From: Victivallales bacterium | Lineage (GTDB): Bacteria > Verrucomicrobiota > Lentisphaeria > Oligosphaerales > Lenti-02 | Length of the DNA: 44,251 bases | Direction of reading: 5' to 3' | NCBI GenBank assembly: GCA_018648945.1 | Contig: JABGQJ010000005.1 | Location: forward strand, 1 to 44,251 | Shown here: positions 1 to 6,846 of the stretch, piece by piece | Layout of the letters: every line of letters begins with the position of its first letter | Numbering within the stretch: the first letter of the stretch is position 1 | Program-made: the position numbers and the translations under genes | Notes under the pieces: model-generated | What the model was told of the DNA's origin: nothing | What the model saw: the letters and a program-made list of their open reading frames with translations, nothing else | Database searches by the model: none

Positions 1-154
1 GGTAGCCATAGACAACTCGTCGGTTTGTTTCCATCGCTTCCAAGCGTTCGTGCGGGGTCTTCGCCCACCAGTACTGGTCCTCGTTAGTATCGCTGAGCCC
101 AGTGACTGTCAGCACGGTGCGGTCTACACGTAGTTCGGTCGGGTGGTCCTGCAT
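1..154 (-). CDS. Small conserved protein, 3' end cut by the left edge
   Basis: An open minus-strand frame runs off the left edge. It reads through a segment rich in T, V and L, then a Trp-Trp pair followed by KTPHERLEAMET and a VVYGY segment. This pattern (YW..KTP.ERL.A.E..R) is one I associate with small bacterial proteins that often precede a nucleotidyltransferase gene; that link is from memory. The ATG at 154 is chosen because the family usually begins just before the TVLTV segment. An in-frame ATG at 235 is the alternative; neither has a good ribosome site. It follows the 241-606 gene on the same strand and may be cotranscribed. Function is unknown. Confidence 0.55.
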   Translation of the reverse strand, partial: MQDHPTELRVDRTVLTVTGLSDTNEDQYWWAKTPHERLEAMETNRRVVYGY

Positions 155-240
155 ATCGGGAACATAGCCTCGCGCTTCAGTAATCCGAACGGATTGACCG
201 CCATGGCCGCGATGGTCCTCTCGCTCGCGCTGCATCGGGG

Positions 241-606
241 TCAGTCTGCGCTGACGGCCTTGATGAGTTCTTTGATGAAGCGCTGGGCGTCCGCCTCGCG
301 GCGGAACTCGAACTTGTAGACCTCGCCGGGGTTGACGTCGCCGCCGCTGGCTCGGCCGGCCTTGGGGCGCCGGGCGACCGCGATCTTGCCGCTGTCGTAG
401 ACGAGGACGACGCTGGTGGTGCGCTCGTCTTCGTCCTGGCTGAGGTAGAACTCGATGATGCGGCTCTTGGCGAGGGCCCAGCAGCCGATGCCGTCGTGGT
501 CCTCGAAGACCACGAACGCACCAGCGCCGCGCGCCGTGTCGAATGCCTGGACGGGGAGGGCAGCAAGGATGCAGAAGAAGGCGAGGGCAGATAGGAGCTT
601 TCTCAT
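241..606 (-). CDS. Small secreted protein of unknown function
   Basis: This predicted 121-residue protein begins with a classic Sec signal peptide: MRK, a hydrophobic stretch, then LPVQA before F22. The start at 606 is fixed by GGAGG a few bases upstream and by the signal peptide; a longer reading frame would bury the signal. The mature part is about 100 residues, with a short beta-rich central region, a run of acidic residues (DEDE), and a C-terminal helix resembling READAQRFIKELIKAV. I do not recognise a family. It lies 64 bp downstream of the SprT-like gene on the same strand. It is probably periplasmic. Confidence 0.7.
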   Translation of the reverse strand: MRKLLSALAFFCILAALPVQAFDTARGAGAFVVFEDHDGIGCWALAKSRIIEFYLSQDEDERTTSVVLVYDSGKIAVARRPKAGRASGGDVNPGEVYKFEFRREADAQRFIKELIKAVSAD

Positions 607-670
607 GATTTTCCTCCAAGGGCTCGTGGCTGAAGGGACAGGCATAAGGTTATGGGCCGGCCGGTATTCG

Positions 671-1771
671 TCAACTGCCGAGAAGTCGGGGGCCTTGCCC
701 GGACTCGACGCCAGGTCGGACTGTCAGGTCGCGCCCGAGGCGTTCTCCGGCTTCGAGGAGATCGGTCCGGCAGGACAGGCGATTGCCCCGGCGGGTGCGC
801 AGGCGGGGATAGCGTTCGCCCAGGTAATGGTCGAGGCCGGGGTCGCCGCGTTGCACAAGGTCGCGGATCTGGGGCGAGGCATGGGAGGTCTCCTGGCGGA
901 GCTTGTCGGCAAAGCCGCTGAGGATGCCGATGGTGAAGTCGCGGCGTCCCCCGCTGCCCAGGCGTCGGCCGAAGGAGAACACGCGCCATTCTCGGTCGCA
1001 ATACTGGCGTACAAAGTCATAGACGTAGTGGGCCAGGCGGACATTCATGGCCGTCCCGCTGATCTCAAGCACTTTTCCGGCCGTCCCGCGTTGGGGATCG
1101 TAGCCGGTGATCCAGATGGGCCGGACCAGGTAGAACTCGCCGAGGATCCCCGCCAGGATGTAGACATCGCGGGAGTGACGCTTCTTGGCCTCGCCGAGGC
1201 GGATGGAGAGGTAGTCGCGCTTGGTGCCCCGGTCGATCAAGTCCACGTTGTGCCGGGCCATCAGCTCCTGGGCTTTGGCGAGGGCGCGCTCCGCCTCGTG
1301 ACGGTTGGGGCTCTCGGCCAGGGCGAGGAGCTTCTGAACGCGTAGGTGGATGCGGTCGTTCTCCCCGATTTCCTCCTGGCCGGCGACGAGCTGGTCTAGG
1401 GTGGGGTAGCTGTCGGTGGCCCGGGGCGCGATCCGGAGCCACTTGCAGGCCTGGCGGAAACCGGCGCCGTGGGGTGGCTCGTCCTGGCCACCGAGGATCT
1501 CGTAGGCGACCTGGTGTGCCATCTCGTGCCGGAGCACGTCGACGACGGCATACCAGGGGTGGTTCCAGACCAGCTTGCGGCTCAGGCGCAGATCACGCAG
1601 CGGGGCTCCGTGCCAGCATCCCCAGGTGGTCTCGGCATCGGTCAACGAGAAGGTCGGGATGCGGAGGGCAGACGCGTGCTCGCGAGGCAACTGCCAGCGG
1701 GCGATCTCCCATTCCTCCTGAAGTCCAGCGAGGAAGCGCTGTTCCCATTCCGCCCGAGTCGCCCTCGCCAT
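671..1771 (-). CDS. SprT-like zinc metallopeptidase fused to DUF2786
   Basis: A soluble protein of about 366 residues. Numbered from the upstream ATG at 1786, the N-terminal 120 residues hold the zincin motif HEMAH at 87-91 and a downstream PHGAGF segment supplying the likely third zinc histidine, as in SprT/Spartan-type proteases. Residues 140-185 match the DUF2786 pattern: N-x-R-I-x-x-x-V-x-K-L-L-A-L-A-E-S, then EAERALAKAQELM and HN. The C-terminal half is not recognised. I prefer the ATG at 1771, because GGGGAAGG lies 5 nt upstream; the ATG at 1786 overlaps the FxsA gene and lacks a site. The stop of fxsA at 1773 lies between them, so translation is probably coupled. SprT proteins act on DNA-protein crosslinks in eukaryotes; the bacterial role is unclear. 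Confidence 0.8.
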   Translation of the reverse strand: MARATRAEWEQRFLAGLQEEWEIARWQLPREHASALRIPTFSLTDAETTWGCWHGAPLRDLRLSRKLVWNHPWYAVVDVLRHEMAHQVAYEILGGQDEPPHGAGFRQACKWLRIAPRATDSYPTLDQLVAGQEEIGENDRIHLRVQKLLALAESPNRHEAERALAKAQELMARHNVDLIDRGTKRDYLSIRLGEAKKRHSRDVYILAGILGEFYLVRPIWITGYDPQRGTAGKVLEISGTAMNVRLAHYVYDFVRQYCDREWRVFSFGRRLGSGGRRDFTIGILSGFADKLRQETSHASPQIRDLVQRGDPGLDHYLGERYPRLRTRRGNRLSCRTDLLEAGERLGRDLTVRPGVESGQGPRLLGS

Positions 1772-1772
1772 G

Positions 1773-2225
1773 TCAGCCTTCCCCATCCAATTTGCCAGGG
1801 GTCACGTCGATCACTTCCCGCTCCTCGGGTTCGGCCCCCGCTTGGTGCACGAACACCTGATTCACGAAGTGTTTCTTGAGCCACTGCTGCAAAACCACCC
1901 GCAGGGGGCGGCGGGTGAGTGGGACGAGCAGGACGAAACCGAATGCATCGGTCAGCAGGCCAGGGGTGATCAGGAGCACGGCCGCCAGCAGGATCATGAG
2001 TCCCTCCAGGAGTTGTGGCGCTGGATCACGCCCCTCCGAGAAGCTGCGCTGAATGCGGTGCAGGTGCATGACGCCCTCGCGTTTCGCAAGATGGGCACCA
2101 AGGAGGGCTGTGAGCACCACGATCACCAGCACCGCGCCCCAGTCCAGGCGATGGGCAAGCTGGACCAGAATGTAGATCTCGACCACTGGTATGGTGAGGA
2201 ACAGAAGGAAAAGGCGGAACATCAT
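1773..2225 (-). CDS. FxsA-family membrane protein
   Basis: A predicted 150-residue integral membrane protein. It starts with MMFRLFLLFLTIPVVEIYIL, the typical FxsA opening with the conserved P-x-x-E in the first segment. A second helix (LVIVVLTALLG) and a long third hydrophobic region (LLEGLMILLAAVLLITPG, then LLTDAFGFVLLVPL) follow. The G-x-L-T-D motif and the P-L-x-R-R end are family hallmarks. The C-terminal tail is charged and cytoplasmic. Adjacent ATGs at 2225 and 2222 are both possible; a CGGAG lies about 11 nt upstream. In E. coli FxsA overproduction relieves F-plasmid exclusion of phage T7, but its normal role is unknown. It is first in a minus-strand unit with the SprT-like gene. Confidence 0.85.
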   Translation of the reverse strand: MMFRLFLLFLTIPVVEIYILVQLAHRLDWGAVLVIVVLTALLGAHLAKREGVMHLHRIQRSFSEGRDPAPQLLEGLMILLAAVLLITPGLLTDAFGFVLLVPLTRRPLRVVLQQWLKKHFVNQVFVHQAGAEPEEREVIDVTPGKLDGEG

Positions 2226-2460
2226 GTGGGGTCGGTCTCCGAGTCGTTCGTTGTGGGGTAAACGTAGACCTCCCGCCCGCGATTGGTAGTCGGCGACGCC
2301 CGTGTCTCTCGCGACGAGCCTAGCGAGATCGTCCAGACGGGGTTTTGACGCTGGCGGCATGGGGGGCGACCGCTATATTCCGAAGATACGCTACGCAATC
2401 AGGAACTGGCCCCCGCGCATGGCTGCTGCTTGGTCGGCGGGGGGCCTTTGGAGATGCCAG

Positions 2461-3810
2461 ATGTCTACGCCCGACCTCGTCGAACAGCTCAGTTCATTCT
2501 GCCCCCAGGAACGCTCGCAGGCCCTGCAGGACCTGCTGGCCGCTTCGCCGACTCCGGCCAAGCCGCAGAGCGACTGGGTGAACATGCATATGCACACCTT
2601 CTTCTCCTTCAATGGCGAAGGCTGGTCCCCTGCGCGGCTGGCGTGGGAGGCAAGGGAGCGGGGGCTGTATTCCATGGCCATCTGCGATTTTGATGTGCTG
2701 CAGGGGCTGGCGGAGATCTTCGCGGCGACCGACCTGCTTGGGGTGCGGGCGGCGGTTGGCTTCGAGAGTCGGACCTTCTTCCGCGAGTATGCGGATCAGG
2801 AGATCAACTCCCCCGGCGAGCCCGGCGTGTTCTACTTCATGGGCATGGGCTTTGTGGCTCCGCCGGCGGCGGGAACCAAGGGCATTGCTGTCCTGGCCGA
2901 CATGCTGGCGCGGTCCCACTCCCGCAACCGGGCGCTGATCGGGCGTGTCAACGCGGCCCTGGGGGATCTGTCGCTCGACTACGATGCGGATGTGATTCCG
3001 CTCACGCCGCTCGAGAACGCCACCGAACGGCACATCGTCCGGGCCTACTATGACAAGTCCTTGGCCACCTTTGGCACTGGCGCGGCCGCGTTCTGGGCCA
3101 GCAAGTTGGGGCTGGATCCGGCCGACACCGCCGAGACGATCGGCAACGTCAATGCCTTTAACGATCTTCTGCGTTCGAAGCTCATGAAGAGCGGCGGCTT
3201 GGGCTATGCCCAGCCCGACGACACGACCTTCCCCCTGCTCGACGATGTGGTCGGCATGATCCAGGAATGCCGCGCGATCCCCATGGGCACCTGGTTGGAC
3301 GGCATGCGGGCGGGCGAGAGCGACCCCGCTGCCCAGCTCGAATGTCTGATCGCCAAGGGGATCGCCGCAGTGAACATCATCCCCGACCGCAACTGGAATG
3401 TGAAGGATGCGGACAAGGCGGCGGTCTTGGTGCGCGAGCTCGACCGCTACATCGCGGCGGCCAAGTGCTTCGACCTGCCCATCAATATCGGCACCGAGCT
3501 GAACAAGCCGGGCCAGCGGTTCGTGGACGATTTCGCTGCCGAGGCGATGAAGCCCTACCACGGAGACTTCCTGCAGGGCGCTCAGATCATGGTCGGTCAC
3601 ACTCGTCTGCTGCGCTGGGCCGACTACTCCTACACTGACGAAGAGACGGCGGAGGATCACCCGATCCGGGCCGAGCGCAATGCCTTCTTCGCGTCCGTCG
3701 GTGCCCTCCCAGGACCCGATGCGACGACCGTCGCCAAGCTCGACGACATGGCTTCGGGCAAGGCCCTGAGCTACCTGCGTTCCAGCGCCTCGCGCGGCGA
3801 GTGGCGCTAG
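2461..3810 (+). CDS. PHP-domain metal-dependent hydrolase-like protein
   Basis: A predicted 449-residue cytoplasmic protein. Residues 41-50 carry the first PHP motif, with H43 and H45 in NMHMHTFFSF. Further likely metal ligands are D76 or D78 in CDFD, E102 in GFES, H153 in RSHSRN, the GTELNKPG segment at 344-351 and H380 in VGHTRL. The PHP core therefore spans nearly the whole protein. PHP proteins hydrolyse phosphoesters, but nothing here fixes the substrate. The ATG at 2461 follows GGAG at 7 nt. The gene precedes L-rhamnose isomerase by 53 bp on the same strand, so a sugar-phosphate substrate is a reasonable guess and no more than that. It is divergent from fxsA across 235 bp in which I find no convincing promoter pair. 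Confidence 0.75.
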   Translation: MSTPDLVEQLSSFCPQERSQALQDLLAASPTPAKPQSDWVNMHMHTFFSFNGEGWSPARLAWEARERGLYSMAICDFDVLQGLAEIFAATDLLGVRAAVGFESRTFFREYADQEINSPGEPGVFYFMGMGFVAPPAAGTKGIAVLADMLARSHSRNRALIGRVNAALGDLSLDYDADVIPLTPLENATERHIVRAYYDKSLATFGTGAAAFWASKLGLDPADTAETIGNVNAFNDLLRSKLMKSGGLGYAQPDDTTFPLLDDVVGMIQECRAIPMGTWLDGMRAGESDPAAQLECLIAKGIAAVNIIPDRNWNVKDADKAAVLVRELDRYIAAAKCFDLPINIGTELNKPGQRFVDDFAAEAMKPYHGDFLQGAQIMVGHTRLLRWADYSYTDEETAEDHPIRAERNAFFASVGALPGPDATTVAKLDDMASGKALSYLRSSASRGEWR

Positions 3811-3863
3811 AGCACGACCAAACCTTCTGTCCAATCACATATGCCCATCACGGAGATCTGAGC

Positions 3864-5141
3864 ATGTTCGACCCCATCCCCAAGGAAACGATTGAGCGGC
3901 GCTACGAGGATGCCAAGGAAGTCTACACCGCGTTGGGCGTGGACGTGGAAGGCGCCCTTGAGCAGCTCAAGAACACCCCGATTTCGCTGCATTGCTGGCA
4001 GGGCGACGATGTGGGCGGCTTCGAAGTCCATGACGACCCCGTCGCGGGGGGCGGGATCATGGCCATCGGCAACTACCCTGGCCCGGCCCGGACCGCTGAC
4101 GAGCTGCGGGCCGATGCCGAGAAAGCCTCCGCCCTCATCCCCGGCAAACTGCGCTTCAACCTGCACGCCATCTACGCCGAGACCGATGGCGAAGTGGTGG
4201 ATCGCGACCAGCTTGAACCCAAGCATTTCGCCAAGTGGATGGACTGGGCGAAGAAGCTCGGCATCTGCCTGGACTTCAACCCCACCTTCTTCGCCCATCC
4301 GCTGGCCGACGATGGCTACACGCTCTCCAACGCGGACCACGACACCCGCATGTTCTGGGTCCGCCACGACATTGCCTGCCGGCGGATTGCCGAGGCCATG
4401 GGGCGCGCGCAAGGCAGCCCTTGCGTGGTCAACCACTGGATTCCCGACGGTGCCAAGGATCAACCGATCGACCGGTGGGGCCCCCGCCAGCGTCTGGTTG
4501 AGTCCCTCGACGAGATCTTCGCGGCAGACGTGGATTCGGCCTGGTGCAAAGACGCAGTGGAGTGCAAGCTCTTCGGCCTCGGCAGTGAGGACTACGTGGT
4601 CGGTTCCCACGAGTTCTACCTCGGCTACGCCCTGACCCACGAACCCATGCTCTGCCTGGACATGGGACATTTCCATCCCACCGAGACGATCCACGACAAG
4701 ATCAGTTCCGTCCTCACCTTCCAGGACGAGCTGCTCCTGCACGTCAGCCGGGGCGTCCGCTGGGACAGTGACCACGTGGTCATCCTGAATGACGATATCC
4801 GCTGCCTCTTTCAGCAGATCGTGCGCGGCAACGTCCTGGGTTGCACGAACATCGCCCTCGACTTCTTCGATGCCAGCATCAACCGCATCGGGGCCTGGGC
4901 CGTCGGCACGCGCGCCACGCAGAAGGCCATCCTCGCGGCCCTGTTGGAGCCCACCGAGACGCTGATGGCCTTCGAGACCGGCGGTGACGGTGCCGCCAAA
5001 CTGGCCCTGCTCGAAGAGTGCAAGACGCTCCCCCTGGGCGCGATCTGGGACATGTTCTGCCTGCAGGCCGACGCGCCTACCGGGCCCGCCTGGATCGATG
5101 AGATGCTTGCCTACGACCGCGACGTCATTCGCCAGCGCTGA
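3864..5141 (+). CDS. rhaA: L-rhamnose isomerase
   Basis: Predicted 425 residues, close to the 419 of E. coli RhaA. It interconverts L-rhamnose and L-rhamnulose in the cytosol using Mn2+. The metal ligands known in E. coli (E234, D267, H294, D302, D304, D334) all appear one position earlier here, as E233, D266, H293, D301, D303 and D333. HCWQGDD near the N-terminus and DMGHFHPTE are further family signatures. The ATG at 3864 follows CGGAG at 8 nt. No rhamnulokinase or rhamnulose-phosphate aldolase is in the window, so downstream catabolism must be encoded elsewhere. It sits between the PHP gene and a tandem-ACT gene 12 bp downstream, probably one operon. Confidence 0.95.
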   Translation: MFDPIPKETIERRYEDAKEVYTALGVDVEGALEQLKNTPISLHCWQGDDVGGFEVHDDPVAGGGIMAIGNYPGPARTADELRADAEKASALIPGKLRFNLHAIYAETDGEVVDRDQLEPKHFAKWMDWAKKLGICLDFNPTFFAHPLADDGYTLSNADHDTRMFWVRHDIACRRIAEAMGRAQGSPCVVNHWIPDGAKDQPIDRWGPRQRLVESLDEIFAADVDSAWCKDAVECKLFGLGSEDYVVGSHEFYLGYALTHEPMLCLDMGHFHPTETIHDKISSVLTFQDELLLHVSRGVRWDSDHVVILNDDIRCLFQQIVRGNVLGCTNIALDFFDASINRIGAWAVGTRATQKAILAALLEPTETLMAFETGGDGAAKLALLEECKTLPLGAIWDMFCLQADAPTGPAWIDEMLAYDRDVIRQR

Positions 5142-5153
5142 CAGGGAAACCCC

Positions 5154-5699
5154 ATGGCCAAGCCTTTTGTGATCTCGATCATGGCCGAGGACCGCGTCGG
5201 CATTGTCGCTGACGTGAGCACGGCCATCCGCAACCTCGGCGGGAATCTGGCCGACATGAGCCAGACAGTCCTGCGCGGTCACTTCACGATGATCCTCATT
5301 GCCTCCTTTGGCGAGGAGGCGACCCGCGCCACAGTGAGTGCGGCTCTCAAGGCCGTGGAGGGCGAGACGCCCTTCGCGGTGGGCGTGAGCGAGCCGCAGG
5401 AGATTCCCGACGAGCCATCCGCGATTGCGGAGAACCAGTATGTCTTGACTGCCGTGGGGCCGGACCGTATCGGGCTTGTCTCCGCCGTGACCGAGTATCT
5501 GCGCCAGAAAGAGATCAACATCCAGGATCTGTCCACTTGCGTGGAGGACGGTGTCTACACCATGATCCTGTTGCTGAATCTGAAGGTGGGCACCGATGTG
5601 GCCCGGCTGAAGCACAGCTTGCAGATCGCCATGGAAGACGTGGCGCTGAGTGTCGAGCTTCGCCATCACGCCCTGTTCCGCAGCACGAACGAGATCTAG
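5154..5699 (+). CDS. Tandem ACT-domain protein, GcvR-like
   Basis: A 181-residue protein made of two ACT domains. The first (about 4-80) opens with VISIMAEDRVGIVADVS; the second (about 95-170) opens with VLTAVGPDRIGLVSAVTEYL. The D-R-(V/I)-G-(I/L)-V motif in each is the usual ligand-binding turn. Layout and length resemble GcvR-type regulators, which sense amino acids and act by protein contact without a DNA-binding domain. It is 12 bp downstream of rhaA and likely cotranscribed, so it may modulate a neighbour, but the ligand cannot be read from sequence. The stop is followed directly by the tandem-repeat block at 5701. Confidence 0.85.
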   Translation: MAKPFVISIMAEDRVGIVADVSTAIRNLGGNLADMSQTVLRGHFTMILIASFGEEATRATVSAALKAVEGETPFAVGVSEPQEIPDEPSAIAENQYVLTAVGPDRIGLVSAVTEYLRQKEINIQDLSTCVEDGVYTMILLLNLKVGTDVARLKHSLQIAMEDVALSVELRHHALFRSTNEI

Positions 5700-5700
5700 G

Positions 5701-5831
5701 GGAATGGAATGATGGAATGATGGAATGATGGGGATCGTCGAACACCGAACACCGAATGGGGAAGGACCGAGGGGCTTGACCTCCAAATCACAGATCTGAA
5801 ACCGCAAATCTGAAATGGCGAATAGGAGAAT
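5701..5831. repeat. Block of short word-like tandem repeats
   Basis: Three repeat types stand side by side between the ACT gene and purO. At 5706-5729 the 8-mer GGAATGAT occurs three times, preceded by a half unit. At 5739-5752 the 7-mer CGAACAC occurs twice. At 5785-5818 variants of AAATCTGAAAT occur, one as CAGATCTGAAA. The last family also fills the 17629-17746 gap in front of mtnA. The block ends at the purO ribosome site (AGGAG, 8 nt before the ATG). Function is unknown. Confidence 0.75.
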
Positions 5832-5834
5832 CCC

Positions 5835-6479
5835 ATGTATGTCGGGCGCATCGTCTCTGTTGGCATGACCAAGGCTGGCCGCTTGGCCGCCATGTATCGC
5901 GTGTCTTCCCGCTCCTTCCCGAACCGGGAAGCCAAAGTTCTGGACAAGGCCATCTCCGTTCTCCCCAAGGCCGGGTTCGAGGATGACATCCACAAGAATC
6001 CCTACATCGCCTACAACTGCTTGCGCCTGACCGGGCCCTACGCGGTGGCCACCAATGGCTCGCATACCGACCCGATCACCGAGAAACTGGCCGCTGGCAT
6101 GAACATGCGCGACGCCCTGGTGACCGCGCTTTTCGGCATGGACTACGAACACGACACCCTCAACACCCCCCGCATTGCTTCGATCGTCGAGAAGGGCAGT
6201 GGCAAGGGCTATCTGGGTATCGTCCGCCACGATGCCTTCCATGTGGCCGAGTTCGCGCTTGAGCCGGGCAAGGCATTCTACGTCTGCACCTACGAGCACA
6301 ATGTGCCCTGCTGCCACTACACCGACAGCGACTTCGATGCCGGTTCCGCCGCTGACGCGTGCCAGTACATGCTCGGCAAGGGTGTCTTCGCGGAGTTGGA
6401 GCGCCCCATCACCGCTGCCTGCGCGGTGGAGACGGATGACGGCTTCGAGACGGCCGTGGCCGACGCCCCGCAAAGCTAG
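5835..6479 (+). CDS. purO: IMP cyclohydrolase, archaeal PurO type
   Basis: A predicted 214-residue cytosolic enzyme matching the PurO/IMP_cyclohyd family in length and layout. It opens MYVGRIVSVGMT, with YRVSSRSFPNR next, then NPYIAYNCLR and GPYAVATNGSHTDPI, and DYEHDTLNTPRI in the middle. PurO closes FAICAR to IMP, the last step of purine synthesis, a job done by PurH in most bacteria. The family is best known in archaea and occurs sporadically in bacteria. AGGAG precedes the ATG by 8 nt. The gene stands at the end of the rhaA strand run but behind a repeat block, so it may have its own promoter. A hairpin follows at 6500. Confidence 0.88.
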   Translation: MYVGRIVSVGMTKAGRLAAMYRVSSRSFPNREAKVLDKAISVLPKAGFEDDIHKNPYIAYNCLRLTGPYAVATNGSHTDPITEKLAAGMNMRDALVTALFGMDYEHDTLNTPRIASIVEKGSGKGYLGIVRHDAFHVAEFALEPGKAFYVCTYEHNVPCCHYTDSDFDAGSAADACQYMLGKGVFAELERPITAACAVETDDGFETAVADAPQS

Positions 6480-6499
6480 GCAACCAGCTGCCGCAGACC

Positions 6500-6529
6500 A
6501 CGGGCGGGCGATGCCAATCGCTCGCCCGT
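6500..6529. terminator. Hairpin between convergent genes
   Basis: A 12-bp stem (6500-6511 with 6518-6529, one G-T pair) with a 6-nt loop lies between the convergent purO and Cys-rich genes. No long T run follows on either strand, so it is a possible bidirectional terminator and not a textbook intrinsic one. Confidence 0.5.
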
Positions 6530-6567
6530 TCTGCGTCCAGGGCACATGCGATGCCCCCCGCAGACCA

Positions 6568-6765
6568 TCACCCCGCGCGTTTGGCGCAGGTGCACCCTCC
6601 AGGCTTTTGGCACGGCTGCTTCTGCCGCAAGCAGGAGGCGCAGCGTTCGTCGCTGCACATCAGGCACACGCTGCAATCCGCGCATGGGTGTTTCTTGGGG
6701 CGGCTAATGTCGGCGTCGGGGATGTAGAACAAGCCCTTGCCGTCTGGGGCGCGTACGAATGGCAT
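6568..6765 (-). CDS. Small cysteine-rich protein, possible metal binder
   Basis: The predicted 65-residue protein starts MPFVRAPDGKGLFYIPDAD and is then packed with cysteines. The nine are spaced C-x2-C-x2-C-x2-C-x4-C-x2-C-x6-C-x5-C-x-C, with CSDERC in the middle. The ATG at 6765 is chosen because CGGAG lies 8 nt upstream; the frame stays open further upstream but without such a site. There is no signal peptide, so the cysteines are probably reduced and ligand zinc or an Fe-S cluster in the cytosol. I recall similar small proteins opening with MPFV and KGLFY from other uncultured-lineage genomes but know no function. It lies 81 bp downstream of the GH20-like gene. Confidence 0.7.
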   Translation of the reverse strand: MPFVRAPDGKGLFYIPDADISRPKKHPCADCSVCLMCSDERCASCLRQKQPCQKPGGCTCAKRAG

Positions 6766-6846
6766 CGGACAACTCCGGTACACATGTGCTTCTGTTGTCC
6801 GAATGGACCTGTTCGCCCCGTCCCGAGTTCCCACGCTGCCCCGCAG

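Noticed and set aside
2345..2379. TTGACG and TATATT before the PHP gene
   Set aside because: The spacer is 23 bp, too long for sigma-70.
3807..6545. Very long open frame on the minus strand
   Set aside because: It lies antisense to rhaA, the ACT gene and purO. In GC-rich DNA the codon bias of real genes leaves such frames open; it has no domain likeness and no good start.
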